Assembly (NCBI RefSeq): GCF_008711175.1
Contig: NZ_VWNF01000050.1
Span: 91,523 to 155,522 of the forward strand
Reading direction: 5' to 3'
Source of the DNA: Nesterenkonia ebinurensis
Lineage (GTDB): Bacteria; Actinomycetota; Actinomycetes; Actinomycetales; Micrococcaceae
DNA: 64,000 bases
This document shows positions 26,184 to 35,353 of the stretch, piece by piece (position 1 is the stretch's first letter; every line of letters starts with the position of its first letter). The notes under the pieces are model-generated. The model did no database searches. It was not told where the DNA came from and saw only the letters and a list, made by a program, of their open reading frames with translations. The translations under genes and the position numbers were made by a program.

Positions 26184-27476
26184 ATGCTGGCACTGATCGT
26201 GAAGGAGTTCCGGGAGCTTGCCCGGGATCGGCGCACTTTGGCGATGCTGGTGGTGCTGCCCATCGTGCTGTTGGTGATCTTCGGCTACGCGGCGAACTTC
26301 TCCGTCGATCGCGTCACTGTGACCGTCATCGGCGCTGAGGCCGACTCGCTGAGTGAGGAGTTGTCGGAGTACGACACGGCTGCCGACGGGCTGGACATCG
26401 TCCACGTCGACTCGACGCTGACCGAGGCCGACGCGGAAGGGCTTCTGCGCGATCAGGAGTCAGACGCGGTGATCGTAACTACCTCCGGGGTCGACTCGGA
26501 CTCGGCGCTATCGGACCGGATGCTGGTCTACGTAGACGGCAGCAGCCTGTTCCCTGCGCAGGCTGCTCAGGCCACCTTCGTGCAACTCGCCGCCGAGGAT
26601 GCGCAGAATCGGATCGCCGAGGTTCAGGACGCCGTCGAGAACGCACTCGAACAGGCGGCCGGGTTCGAGGCCCAGATGGAACAGTTCGGAGAGGAGCTGG
26701 GCGAGTTCTACGCTGCGATCGAGGCAGCGCTGGCGACCGGACAGCCGTTGCCGGAGGCCCCCACTCCGCCTGACGAGCCGAGCATGCCCGAGCTGCCGGA
26801 GATCACTGCTCCCGAGCTGAATCCCGATGAGCTGGTCACGGTGCTGTTCAACCCCGACCTGGAGACATCGTGGGTCATGGTGCCAGGGCTGATCGGACTG
26901 ATCCTGACCTTCATCGGCACGCTCATCACCAGCATCGGCCTTGTCCGCGAACGTGAGACCGGCACTCTCGAACAACTAGCGGTGATGCCGCTGCGGCCCA
27001 GCGCGATCATCCTGGGGAAGATCACCCCGTACTTCCTGCTCGCCATCATCGACATGGCCATCGTCACCGTCCTTGGTGTCTGGCTGTTCGGCGTGCCCTT
27101 CGCCGGAAGCCTCTGGCTCTTCGCGATCACCGCCGTGGTGTTCTGCTTCGTGGTCCTCGGAATCGGCGTCCTCATCTCCTCCATCTCCCAGAACACCGGA
27201 CAGGCGATCCAGATGGCGATCATGTTCGTCGTCCCCCAAGTGCTGCTCTCCGGGCTGATCTTCCCCCTGGACTCCATGCCAGTCGGGGTCCGCTGGATCG
27301 GCTATATTCTGCCACTGACCTGGTTCCGCGAAATCGCGCAAGGTGTCATGCTGCGTGACGCGGGCCTTACCTCCCTGTGGCTTCCGCTGGTGATCCTCAC
27401 CGGCATGGCGATCATCGCGTTCGGGGCTGCAACGGCTCGGATGCGGTTCTCTCTCACGCACGGAGGAGCCCGCTGA
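26184..27476 (+). CDS. ABC-2 type exporter permease
   Basis: A 430-residue ABC-2 permease. A first membrane helix (LAMLVVLPIVLLVIFGYAAN) is followed by a large extracellular loop (about 40-230, with a Pro/Glu-rich section near 190-215). Five more membrane helices follow, with the family sequence GLVRERETGTLEQLAVMPLR before the second core helix. The start has GGAGG 8 bp upstream. It exports drugs or lipophilic compounds together with the ATPase encoded next. Architecture resembles the YbhS/YbhR subunits of YbhFSR. Confidence 0.92.
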   Translation: MLALIVKEFRELARDRRTLAMLVVLPIVLLVIFGYAANFSVDRVTVTVIGAEADSLSEELSEYDTAADGLDIVHVDSTLTEADAEGLLRDQESDAVIVTTSGVDSDSALSDRMLVYVDGSSLFPAQAAQATFVQLAAEDAQNRIAEVQDAVENALEQAAGFEAQMEQFGEELGEFYAAIEAALATGQPLPEAPTPPDEPSMPELPEITAPELNPDELVTVLFNPDLETSWVMVPGLIGLILTFIGTLITSIGLVRERETGTLEQLAVMPLRPSAIILGKITPYFLLAIIDMAIVTVLGVWLFGVPFAGSLWLFAITAVVFCFVVLGIGVLISSISQNTGQAIQMAIMFVVPQVLLSGLIFPLDSMPVGVRWIGYILPLTWFREIAQGVMLRDAGLTSLWLPLVILTGMAIIAFGAATARMRFSLTHGGAR

Positions 27477-29314
27477 TGATCGCCCTCCACGACGCTTCCG
27501 TACGGTTGGGCAAGGTGCAGGCGCTCTCTGGCTTCACTGGCACGTTCCCCGCTGGCGTTGTCACCGCGCTCATCGGCGGCGACGGCGCAGGCAAGTCGAC
27601 GTTGCTCCGAGCACTGGCCGGACGAGTGAGGGTCACGCCAGCACAGAGCATTGCAGTGAACGATCGGCGCGAGATCGGGTATCAGCCCGCCGATGCCGGG
27701 GTCTGGCGCAACCTCTCGGTGAACGAGAACATCGAGTTCGTCTCCCGCGTCTATGGCCTACGCGGTTCACGGACACGTGCTCGCGCCGATGAGTTGCTCC
27801 GCCGCGCCGGCCTCGACCATGCGCGGAACCGCGTCGCGGGCCGGCTCTCCGGAGGTATGCGGCAGAAGCTCGGCTTCGTGCTGGCCACACTCCACCAGCC
27901 CGGCCTTGTGCTACTGGATGAACCGACGACGGGCGTCGATCCCGTGAGTCGAGGCGAACTCTGGACGCTCATCGCCGGTGCCGCAGCAGACGGCGCCGCC
28001 GTCGTGTTCGCAACCACCTACCTGGACGAGGCCGAACGAGCCGCTCAACTCTTCCTCTTGGGTGACGGGAAACTCCTCGCATCCGGCGCACCCGACGACG
28101 TCATCGCGCACGCCCCGGGCCGCATCTGGCGAGCACCGACGCGCTCGGAGTCGAGCGTCGAAGAGCGGATGCTCTGGCAGTCACCCCACGCGTGGCGCCG
28201 AGGCACAACCGCCTATCTCTGGACACCGGACCCGCATCTACCGGCGCCAGCGGGATTCGAGCCCGACACTCCCGATCTAGAGAACACGAGCATCGCACTC
28301 TTGCTCGAAGAAGAAGACACGCACGAGAAGAGGCAACCGACAGCCAAGAAGTCGGTTGATGCCGATCACACCGACCCACGACGTGACGTGACGACGGAGA
28401 CCCCCGCCAGGACCAGCTCGGCGATACTCGTGCAGGCGAGCGATGTCGAACGCAGATACGGGGCCTTTGCCGCTCTGCGAGGAGTCTCCCTCGACGTCGC
28501 TCCCGGCGAGATCGTCGGGCTACTCGGCGGAAACGGCGCAGGCAAGACCACCCTCATGAGGATCATCCTCGGGCTGGAGAAGCCATCCGCAGGAACGTGC
28601 TCACTCTTCGGCGAGGAGCCATCGCTGGAAACCAGACGGCGCATCGGATACGTCGCGCAGGGCCTCGGGCTCTATCCCTCGCTCTCAGCGATCGAAAACC
28701 TTCACTTCGCCGCATCTGTCCAAGGAGTACCCGTCAGTGCGCGAGCAGCAGAGTTCGCGCACGGCCTGGGTGACGCCCCTGTCGCGAAGCTCCCGCTCGG
28801 CGCTCAGCGCGTCCTCGCGTACTACGCCGCATCCCAGCACGACCCCGACCTTCTCATCCTCGATGAACCCACATCTGGCATGGACGCCCTCACCCGCGCT
28901 CGCCTCTGGAAAGACCTGCGCGAGACCGCCGAACGCGGAATCGGAATCCTAGTCACCACCCACTACATGCAGGAGGCGGCCCAGTGCGACCGCCTCGTCA
29001 TCCTCACCGCGGGAGAGGTGTCGGCGAGCGGGACCGCCCAGGAGATCACCGCGAAGCACACGTCTCTGGTGATCCGAACAGATCACTGGGACCAGGCGTT
29101 CCGACTTCTCCGCAACGAAGGTCTGCCGGTACTCCTTGACGGTCGTGCAGTCCGTCTCCCCGGCATCACCCGCGCAGAGGCGACCGCGGTGCTCACGCCC
29201 ATCGCGGGCAAGGTTCACATCAGCGAAAGCAACTCAACTCTGGAAGAAGCCATGATGCTTGCAACGGTCCAGGAGAAAGCGGCTCCGCCGGAAGGTGCAT
29301 CCTCCCTGCCGTGA
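27476..29314 (+). CDS. Double-domain ABC exporter ATPase (YbhF-like)
   Basis: A 612-residue protein with two fused nucleotide-binding domains, like YbhF. Domain 1 has Walker A GGDGAGKST near 35, signature LSGGMRQ and Walker B LVLLDEPTTGVDP. Domain 2 has Walker A GGNGAGKTT near 345 and Walker B LLILDEPTSGMDA, but its signature is degenerate (LPLGAQRVLAYY instead of LSGGxxQ), so the two ATP sites are probably unequal. The start ATG shares its A with the permease stop (TGATG). Its partner is the permease. Confidence 0.9.
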   Translation: MIALHDASVRLGKVQALSGFTGTFPAGVVTALIGGDGAGKSTLLRALAGRVRVTPAQSIAVNDRREIGYQPADAGVWRNLSVNENIEFVSRVYGLRGSRTRARADELLRRAGLDHARNRVAGRLSGGMRQKLGFVLATLHQPGLVLLDEPTTGVDPVSRGELWTLIAGAAADGAAVVFATTYLDEAERAAQLFLLGDGKLLASGAPDDVIAHAPGRIWRAPTRSESSVEERMLWQSPHAWRRGTTAYLWTPDPHLPAPAGFEPDTPDLENTSIALLLEEEDTHEKRQPTAKKSVDADHTDPRRDVTTETPARTSSAILVQASDVERRYGAFAALRGVSLDVAPGEIVGLLGGNGAGKTTLMRIILGLEKPSAGTCSLFGEEPSLETRRRIGYVAQGLGLYPSLSAIENLHFAASVQGVPVSARAAEFAHGLGDAPVAKLPLGAQRVLAYYAASQHDPDLLILDEPTSGMDALTRARLWKDLRETAERGIGILVTTHYMQEAAQCDRLVILTAGEVSASGTAQEITAKHTSLVIRTDHWDQAFRLLRNEGLPVLLDGRAVRLPGITRAEATAVLTPIAGKVHISESNSTLEEAMMLATVQEKAAPPEGASSLP

Positions 29315-29321
29315 GGCACCA

Positions 29322-30254
29322 GTGACCGTGCCCGAGACTGATGCCCGGTCACTGACGCGATTCACCCCTGTTCTTGCTCGAACGACGACCGCCCATGCGA
29401 CTCTCGAACCGGTCGCCTACGACTGCGTGAAGGTGATCGTCGTTCGTGCTGGCGGCGCGCTGCTGTTCAGCGAGTTCGGTGTCCAACACGTCAACGTGGG
29501 CGACGTGATCGTGCTCGCCGCGAACACGCTCTGCGGTGCCGAGCCCGAGGATTGGGTCACGACGACGACACTGTATCTGGACCGGGACTATGTAGTCGAT
29601 CAGGTGTTCTGGCAGTACGCTGAGCAGTTCACCGACCGTCTTGATGCGAAGCAATTTCTCGACGCTCGCTATGCCGAGCCCGCCCAGGTCGTGCGGCTCG
29701 GTGAGGGTCGTGCTGGGCTCCTGATGCCGTGGTTGGACGAGCTCGCTGTGCTCAGCGCAGACGGTCTGCCGCCGGATCGGTTCTATCGCGCTCAAGCGCT
29801 GTTGTTCGCCGTCCTGGACGTGATCATGCCGCGTATTGCTGTGACTGCGCACCGTCTCACGGCCTCCCAGCGCTGCGCGGCGTGCCCGTCGCTGCCGAGG
29901 CACCGTCAGTTCGAACCCTTGCGTGAAGAAGCCCGTCACGCTGCGCACTTGTTGCGTGGTGAGCTGGCGCGGCGTTGGACGCTGCGCGCGCTGGCAGAGG
30001 AGGTCCATCTTTCGCGGTCGCAGTTGGGTCGGGTGTTCGTGGAGGCGTTCGGGAAGTCTCCCATCGCGTATCTCGCGATGCTGCGCGTGGAGCGGATGGC
30101 ACACCTGCTGCGCACCACCGATACGCCCATCTCGGTGATCGCCAATCAGGTCGGCTGGGGCGATGCGGACTTCGCCGCCCGCCAGTTCCGTCGCAGTGTC
30201 GGGGTGCCGCCAAGCCGCTACCGGGCGATGGGCCGGGCGTCGACATCCGGGTGA
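29322..30254 (+). CDS. AraC-family regulator
   Basis: A protein of about 310 residues, transcribed after the ABC genes with only 7 bp between, so it may be cotranscribed. The N-terminal half is a cupin-like sensor (VAYDCVKVIVVRAGGALLFS). The C-terminal AraC HTH has WTLRALAEEVHLSRSQLGRV and VGWGDADFAARQFRRSVGVP. A Cys pair in RCAACPSLP sits before the HTH. The start is uncertain: GTG at 29322 or 29328. The N-terminal domain is closely matched by the truncated gene at 63736. Confidence 0.88.
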   Translation: MTVPETDARSLTRFTPVLARTTTAHATLEPVAYDCVKVIVVRAGGALLFSEFGVQHVNVGDVIVLAANTLCGAEPEDWVTTTTLYLDRDYVVDQVFWQYAEQFTDRLDAKQFLDARYAEPAQVVRLGEGRAGLLMPWLDELAVLSADGLPPDRFYRAQALLFAVLDVIMPRIAVTAHRLTASQRCAACPSLPRHRQFEPLREEARHAAHLLRGELARRWTLRALAEEVHLSRSQLGRVFVEAFGKSPIAYLAMLRVERMAHLLRTTDTPISVIANQVGWGDADFAARQFRRSVGVPPSRYRAMGRASTSG

Positions 30255-30471
30255 TATCGGCAGCGATCCGGGTGATATCGGCGGGAACCGGGGCACCTAC
30301 CCCGCGCACTGCTTGATGCGGGTAGTCCAGTAGGGACTCGTCGGGTTCATCGGAGAACCTGGTGGTCGCCTCGTCCGTTCCGTCCGTCTCGTCCTCCTGA
30401 TCCTCCCGGCGCACTTCATGGCCGCAAGGGTCACCGGCTCGCGCCGTTGGCCCGCCGGGAGGAGGTCGATT

Positions 30472-30612
30472 GTGGTGACGAACAAGAAAGCCCGAACGGC
30501 GCGGGAAACGAAACCCGATGAACTTCAAGAGCGCCAGACGGGTGCGGTCGAACAGCTCATCACCCGGCACGACTGGCGGCGGGTACTGCGCGGGGCAAGC
30601 GGCGCGCCGCTG
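30472..30612 (+). pseudogene. Possible ArdC-like N-terminal remnant
   Basis: The frame from about 30472 reads VVTNKKARTARETKPDELQE then LITRHDWRRVLRGASGAP. The arrangement of a basic N-terminus, an 'ELQERQ' helix and 'DWRRVL' recalls the N-terminal ssDNA-binding domain of ArdC-like antirestriction proteins found on conjugative elements. The YSFxN continuation is missing and the frame passes into hairpins. It could instead be a small unrelated protein. Confidence 0.3.
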
Positions 30613-30628
30613 ATGGGCGGCGGGTGTA

Positions 30629-30687
30629 GGGACGCTCTAGCGGGCGTCCCGGTTTGGGTGCTGGTGGCGCACCTCCCTTTCGGGAGG
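30629..30687 (+). promoter_or_regulatory. Two leader hairpins; the second buries the ribosome site
   Basis: Hairpin 1 has arms GGGACGC and GCGTCCC (30629-30650). Hairpin 2 has arms CCTCCC and GGGAGG around TTTC (30672-30687). The GGGAGG arm is also the Shine-Dalgarno sequence for the GTG start at 30695, so when folded the hairpin would hide the ribosome site of the Mrr-like nuclease. Confidence 0.55.
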
Positions 30688-30694
30688 CGTCACC

Positions 30695-31951
30695 GTGGAC
30701 GAGCACTTTACACCTGGCGCAGGCGATCCTGCGGCCCCGGCTGGCTCGGCCAGCCACGGGTTCGAGAGCCCGGAGAGGTTACGTGCCCTGCTGATCCGGC
30801 TGCATGAGTCCGGGCCTGCAGCGAATCTAGTCAAGCTTCAGGCGATCTGGGATCGCGCGCAGCCGATGATCCCATTGAGCCCACAACGTGGCACCAGCCG
30901 GGAATACGAGGACCTTCGCCGGGCATGGACGCCCTTGCTCGCCGGCCTGCCTCCTATCAACGGGTTCGCCGTTACCGGGGAACTTCCTGACATTGACGAG
31001 GCTGGGCAATCTTTTATCGACTACTTCGAGATCGGTGAGCCTGCTTTCGCGCTCATGAACGAACTGGAGCAGCCTGGCCACCAACTCGATGAGTACCGCT
31101 TCAGACTCGCTCAAGCGCGCCGTCGAGCAATCCACGATCGCCTGGACGATCTCACCTCCACTATCAATGTGACACTTGCCCAGATCACCGAATCCGTTGC
31201 GCGCGACTCACCAGACCGCATAGATGATCCGAAAACAACGGTGGTTGAGGACTCGATCAGTGAGGTCGAGCGACTACTCGGCGACACCACCGATCGCAAA
31301 GGAAGATGGGGTGATCTTCACCGACATCTCCGATTCGGTCAGGGGCACGACTGGCACGACATCGCCGAGATGGACTGGCCGTCCGTTCGAACGGACATCG
31401 CGGCAGCAAGCCTCTCTGAATCTGACCCACTGCCAGTGCCAGCGATGGACCTCGGCATCGCCGCTTCCGCAAGACCCGCAGGTGGCGCAAGCATCGGCAT
31501 CACGTGGACAGTCCTGGATGACGACAGATTCGAACGCCTACTATTCGACCTGTTGCGAAGCTTCCCCAGCTATCAGAATGTCGAGTGGTTGATGAAGACG
31601 CGAGCGCCTCATCGAGGACGCGATCTCTCCGCAGAACGGGTCATAAGGGACGACGGTGGAACGACTCGGACAGAGCGAGTCATTCTTCAAGCAAAACACT
31701 GGACATCAAAGTCCGTCGCTCCTGCTGACATCACGAACACACTGGCCGCATTACCACTTTGGGAACCGCCGGTCGTCCGAACGTTGGTCATCGCCACGAG
31801 CGGACGATTCACCACTGATGCGGTAACGATCGTGGAGAAACACAACGCCGAAGGCAAACTCCCGCTCATCGAGCTCTGGCCGGACAGCCGACTTGAGACG
31901 CAGTTGTCGCAACGACCAGACCTGATCGCGAGCTACGGTCTTCGCTCGTAA
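30695..31951 (+). CDS. Mrr-like restriction endonuclease domain protein
   Basis: A 418-residue protein starting at GTG 30695, with GGGAGG 7 bp upstream. The N-terminal 260 residues are of unknown fold. The C-terminal part (about 270-418) looks like an Mrr-type PD-(D/E)XK nuclease: FERLLFDLLRSFPSYQNVEW, RGRDLSAERVIRDDG, then RVILQAKHWTSKSV, giving D near 308 and Q-x-K near 331 (Mrr enzymes use QxK rather than ExK). Mrr proteins cut modified DNA. Translation may be damped by the leader hairpin. It is convergent with the Abi_C-like gene. Confidence 0.7.
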   Translation: MDEHFTPGAGDPAAPAGSASHGFESPERLRALLIRLHESGPAANLVKLQAIWDRAQPMIPLSPQRGTSREYEDLRRAWTPLLAGLPPINGFAVTGELPDIDEAGQSFIDYFEIGEPAFALMNELEQPGHQLDEYRFRLAQARRRAIHDRLDDLTSTINVTLAQITESVARDSPDRIDDPKTTVVEDSISEVERLLGDTTDRKGRWGDLHRHLRFGQGHDWHDIAEMDWPSVRTDIAAASLSESDPLPVPAMDLGIAASARPAGGASIGITWTVLDDDRFERLLFDLLRSFPSYQNVEWLMKTRAPHRGRDLSAERVIRDDGGTTRTERVILQAKHWTSKSVAPADITNTLAALPLWEPPVVRTLVIATSGRFTTDAVTIVEKHNAEGKLPLIELWPDSRLETQLSQRPDLIASYGLRS

Positions 31952-31980
31952 AGTGGCCGGGGTTTCCCTCATGACTCTGG

Positions 31981-32829
31981 TCAGAACCAACCTGCTCGGC
32001 TGGGATTTGCTGGGCTCTCGACTCCTTCACCGCGATGCAGGGTGACGAGGAACGTGATGATGGCTCCAACCGCGCGCACGACCATTACAGTCTCGGCGTG
32101 GGCAATCTCAGGTTCCGCATACCGACCGTGTCGGCTACCCGGGAGCTGATTCGAATAGGCATAAAGCTTGTCGATCGCTTGACGTAGCGGCGCATGGTAG
32201 CCGGGGCTGCCAGGAAACAGGTTGCGTGCAACGTCAGAGAGGGTTGCTTGCGGTCTTCCCGCAACGATCTTCGCAACCCCTTCGAGCGCATTGATTGCGT
32301 CCGCTACCGCGCCTTCGAGATTCACCGGCTTGCTACGCAGGTTACGCAGTGCGTTGAGGTACTGCTTGCGGACCGGCTCGAACTCGTCCATCAACGATGC
32401 AAGCGCCTCATCCTCATCGTGTCGAGTTTCGAACTGATTTGCAACCGGTTCGTAGAACTCGAACCGCCCGTCTCGCATCTCATAAGCGATCCCACTTCGA
32501 GAGAGCGCCCGGTTCGCGGCCCGCTCAATGTCTGAACGTGCTTGCCCCCTCGCATTCGAGAACTCCTCCTCCAAGGCTTCGTACACATCGATCCAGCTCA
32601 TCTGATCGAGGATTGCCCTTGCGGACTCGTCTGCGTATGAATCGCTCCAGATGTTCGCGTCGGGAAGTTGCTGGGTGTGCTCGCAAAGGCCCCGGTAGGC
32701 GGCGAGTGGGCTCTTTCCGCCGCCGCTAACGACGTTCCATAGCACCAGACGGACAGCATCACTGTCACGCTCGACCAGCGTTCGTGGGGGTTCGGGGCGG
32801 GCGTACCCGAATCGATCTGCGAACGACAT
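31981..32829 (-). CDS. Abi_C-like abortive infection protein
   Basis: A 282-residue protein. The C-terminal 110 residues (LEGVAKIVAGRP, LRQAIDKLYAYSNQLPGSRH, AHAETVMVVRAVGAIITFLV) match the abortive-infection C-terminal (Abi_C) helical domain of AbiJ-like proteins, a HEPN-related fold ending with a G(T/S)xHG turn. Here the turn is GSRHGR. The N-terminal half is helical and acidic and is not recognised. It lies 30 bp from the convergent Mrr-like gene, so together they form a small defence cluster. Confidence 0.65.
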   Translation of the reverse strand: MSFADRFGYARPEPPRTLVERDSDAVRLVLWNVVSGGGKSPLAAYRGLCEHTQQLPDANIWSDSYADESARAILDQMSWIDVYEALEEEFSNARGQARSDIERAANRALSRSGIAYEMRDGRFEFYEPVANQFETRHDEDEALASLMDEFEPVRKQYLNALRNLRSKPVNLEGAVADAINALEGVAKIVAGRPQATLSDVARNLFPGSPGYHAPLRQAIDKLYAYSNQLPGSRHGRYAEPEIAHAETVMVVRAVGAIITFLVTLHRGEGVESPANPSRAGWF

Positions 32830-32971
32830 CGCTCTCCTCTCGGTTCTGCCGACACCTGCTCGTTCATTCTCTCGGAATCCTTTTCGGACCGCACCCTACT
32901 GGTGCAGGTGTCGTATTCGAGTGGCGCGAATGCTCCGCTTATGGAGGTGTCGGCGGGGCGTGCGGGTTGGC

Positions 32972-33475
32972 TCAGAGGGTGCGGAGCCAGGCTCGGATGC
33001 GACCGCGGGCGTTGGTATAGGGCGATGAGGTGTTGAACGAGATCATGCGTCCCATAGTCCACTTGCCGTACCAGGGCTCACCGTAGAGTTCCTCGTTCGA
33101 GTAACTCTGGATCAGGGTGATGCTCTGGTTCTTCGCGTCGAGGAGTTGAGCGCGCAGGCTGTCCCAGGAGTCGGAGGCGTGTTCAGCGTAGTAACGCTGA
33201 GCGAGGACGCCGAGCTCGTTCCACTTGATCCCGTGGGCGGGAAACTCATCTGGCAGCCCCTCGGCGCGGCGACGGTGCCAGGTGAGGACCTGCTGGTTCC
33301 AGCCGATCAGGTAGGCCACCAGGTCCGCAGGGCTCATCGCGGTCCCTTTGACATGGCCTTCCAAAACTGGTTCCCGAGTGGCGTCGGCAGGAACCCGGTC
33401 GAGGTCCTTGTCCAGCTGGGTGAAAGTCTTCTCGATCGCAGCGAGGAGGTCATCCTTGGTAGCAGGAACGGCCAT
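32972..33475 (-). CDS. ClbS/DfsB-family four-helix-bundle protein
   Basis: A 167-residue protein from ATG 33475 (MAVPATKDDLLAAIEKTFTQ). The family pattern is present: MSPADLVAYLIGWNQQVLTW, HGIKWNELGVLAQRYY, WTMGRMISFNTSSPYTNARG ending IRAWLRT. ClbS protects against the genotoxin colibactin by hydrolysing its cyclopropane; most relatives have no known substrate. An in-frame extension to 33529 lacks a ribosome site. It stands alone. Confidence 0.88.
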   Translation of the reverse strand: MAVPATKDDLLAAIEKTFTQLDKDLDRVPADATREPVLEGHVKGTAMSPADLVAYLIGWNQQVLTWHRRRAEGLPDEFPAHGIKWNELGVLAQRYYAEHASDSWDSLRAQLLDAKNQSITLIQSYSNEELYGEPWYGKWTMGRMISFNTSSPYTNARGRIRAWLRTL

Positions 33476-33566
33476 CGGTGCCTCGGTTCTGCGCGGGTTG
33501 AGCTGTCGTGTCCGCGCCTGGGTTCTCATTCTTGATTCTACGAGTCCGGTTTGCCAGCCTGAGAGC

Positions 33567-35021
33567 TTAGCTGTGGTCGATGATGTAGCCGTTCCAGTCG
33601 CGGGCTGCGAGGGCGGCCCACTTGGTGGCGGTCTTGTTGGCGATGCCGATGAGTTCGGCGAGGACGGGCGCGGGGACCTCGCTGGCGAGGGCGAACATCG
33701 CGGCGTGACGGGAGTCGCCGGGGCGTATACCGCAGGCGACGAGCTTGCCGCGGAATACTTCGCGGACCAGGTGTCGGCCGGGGTGGCGTCCGGGGAATAG
33801 CCATCCGTGGCCGGTGCTGGCGATTGAGGGTGTGCCAGGGCGGATGAGGCGGCGGCGGATCAGGGTGTCGAGTCCGGGGGGCATTTCTATGGGCAGGGTG
33901 TCGAAGGTGACGAGCACGCCAGTGTCGTCATCGAGGGTGATCTGGTCGGCGCGCATCGCGACGATCGTTTGCAGGGGCTGTGCGAACAGGAGGGTGAACA
34001 GTCCGCCGATGCGGGCGTAGAGCGGGATCGTGTCGTCGTGGAGCAGCAGGTCGATCTGTGCCCAGCGGTCATCGTCGGCGGTGATGACCTCAGGCAGGGT
34101 GGTCTCTCGCCACGGGATCGTGACGGCGGTATTGGTTCGAGTGCGGCGCAGCCAAGCGACGAACCGTTGCTGGATGTTTCCTGCGCCGGGGTGCTCGGCG
34201 AGGTATGCCTCCAACTGGCCCTGGGTGAGACAGGTGAGCGGGGTGCCGTGTGCGGTGGCCCACTGGCAGAGCCGGATCGCGCCGTTGACCTGGGAACGTG
34301 CTCCATAGGTTGCGGTCTTGGTCAGTTCGCCGCGGGCGGCGAGGCCGCGTAGGTGCCGGATGAGATGCCAGCGCGCATAGCGGCCGATCAGCGCCGCGTG
34401 GTCGGCGGCCAGGGGCGCGAGTGTGTCGTCGAGCCAGCGGGTCATGTGCTCGATGGGTGCCTCGTAGGCGGGCAGCACGCCTGAGGCGGCGAGCAGCTCA
34501 CGCAGGTAGTTGTGCGACCGGTCCGCTGGCAGCGAGCCGAACGTCTCGTGGCTGACCGGCATGTCGCCACTGGCCATCATCGCGAGCAGTCGGGCGCCGG
34601 TCGCTGGCGGCTTCTTCAGCCAGGTGACCACGCTCTGCGGCCGCGGCGCGGCCGCCAACTCGTCGTAGAGCGGCCGGAGCTGGTGGTGGATGTGCCCGGT
34701 GGAGGGGTCGGTGAGCAGGGTGGTGAGACGTTCGGTCAGGATGCAGCGGGCGCAACGGGTGGCGCTGTAGGGGTGGTCCTCGCGTCCGCGCTCGGCGCAA
34801 GAGAACACGGACTCCTCGCCGGCGCATCCGGCGCAGACCAGCACTCCGTAGCTGCTCGTGGAGGGGTAGGCGATCGGGCGCAGCTCGAAGCACTCGGGGC
34901 AGAGGGCCGGGTGGTAGGCGATGTCGCGGCGGCGGCGGTAGCAGATCGGCCCGGTCGGCAGCATCACCGTGGCGGTGAGGTGACCGCAACGGGCGCATTC
35001 CCGGTGTTTGGTGCGGGTCAC
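33567..35021 (-). CDS. Zinc-ribbon integrase-like protein, third gene of recombinase trio
   Basis: A 484-residue protein. The first 110 residues hold four CxxC pairs (CARCGH, CPECFEL, CAGCAG, CARCIL), suggesting two zinc ribbons. The rest resembles a degenerate tyrosine recombinase: a core-binding helical part (about 170-310) and a C-terminal part with TLLFAQPLQTIVAMRADQIT and RHAAMFALASEVPAPVLAEL, then WAALAARDWNGYI. The usual RxxH/H box and nucleophile context are poorly preserved, so it may bind DNA without cutting it. It overlaps the XRE gene by 4 bp in the same operon. Confidence 0.65.
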   Translation of the reverse strand: MTRTKHRECARCGHLTATVMLPTGPICYRRRRDIAYHPALCPECFELRPIAYPSTSSYGVLVCAGCAGEESVFSCAERGREDHPYSATRCARCILTERLTTLLTDPSTGHIHHQLRPLYDELAAAPRPQSVVTWLKKPPATGARLLAMMASGDMPVSHETFGSLPADRSHNYLRELLAASGVLPAYEAPIEHMTRWLDDTLAPLAADHAALIGRYARWHLIRHLRGLAARGELTKTATYGARSQVNGAIRLCQWATAHGTPLTCLTQGQLEAYLAEHPGAGNIQQRFVAWLRRTRTNTAVTIPWRETTLPEVITADDDRWAQIDLLLHDDTIPLYARIGGLFTLLFAQPLQTIVAMRADQITLDDDTGVLVTFDTLPIEMPPGLDTLIRRRLIRPGTPSIASTGHGWLFPGRHPGRHLVREVFRGKLVACGIRPGDSRHAAMFALASEVPAPVLAELIGIANKTATKWAALAARDWNGYIIDHS

Positions 35022-35353
35022 TCGGTAGTGCCGTCGGGGCGTCGCACCCGAGCACGCACCGGTCGCAGATCACCGATCCCGGGACCGCCGTCATTGACTG
35101 CCGGTGCTTGGCGCTGCTGTTCGACGTGTAGCTCCAGCAGGTCCGAGGGGGTGCAGTCCAGGATGTCACAGAGCGCAGCCAGCAGGTCGGTGTTGATCCG
35201 CTGGGGTGGTTTCGTCACGATCCGGTGCACCATCTGCCGGGATATCTCGATCCCGCGCTCGTGCAGCGGATCGACCAGATCGGTGGTGGCGAACATGCCC
35301 TTGGCAGCCATGAGCTGGCGCAGATGCCAGCGCATCGTCAGCTTCCTGGTCAT
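35018..35353 (-). CDS. XRE-family HTH protein of the recombinase trio
   Basis: A 111-residue protein with a Cro/CI-type HTH over residues 8-75 (MRWHLRQLMAAKGMFATTDL, GIEISRQMVHRIVTKPPQRI, LLAALCDILDCTPSDLLEL), of the HTH_26 type. It is linked by 4-bp overlaps to the tyrosine recombinase before it and the zinc-ribbon protein after it. It may act as a regulator or an accessory DNA-binding factor for recombination. Confidence 0.85.
   Translation of the reverse strand: MTRKLTMRWHLRQLMAAKGMFATTDLVDPLHERGIEISRQMVHRIVTKPPQRINTDLLAALCDILDCTPSDLLELHVEQQRQAPAVNDGGPGIGDLRPVRARVRRPDGTTE

Larger units (their letters stand above)
30255..30694. other. Leader region with direct repeats, coding remnant and hairpins
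   Basis: About 440 bp between the AraC and Mrr-like genes. It begins with two direct copies of ATCCGGGTGATATCGGC (one within the AraC end, 30244-30280). It carries an ArdC-like remnant (30472-30612) and two hairpins (30629-30650 and 30672-30687). No complete gene is visible. Confidence 0.45.

Noticed and set aside
30418..30807. A 129-codon frame before the Mrr-like gene taken as a full gene
   Set aside because: Only its first third looks coding; it then passes through hairpins and overlaps the Mrr-like gene. It is reported as a remnant only.
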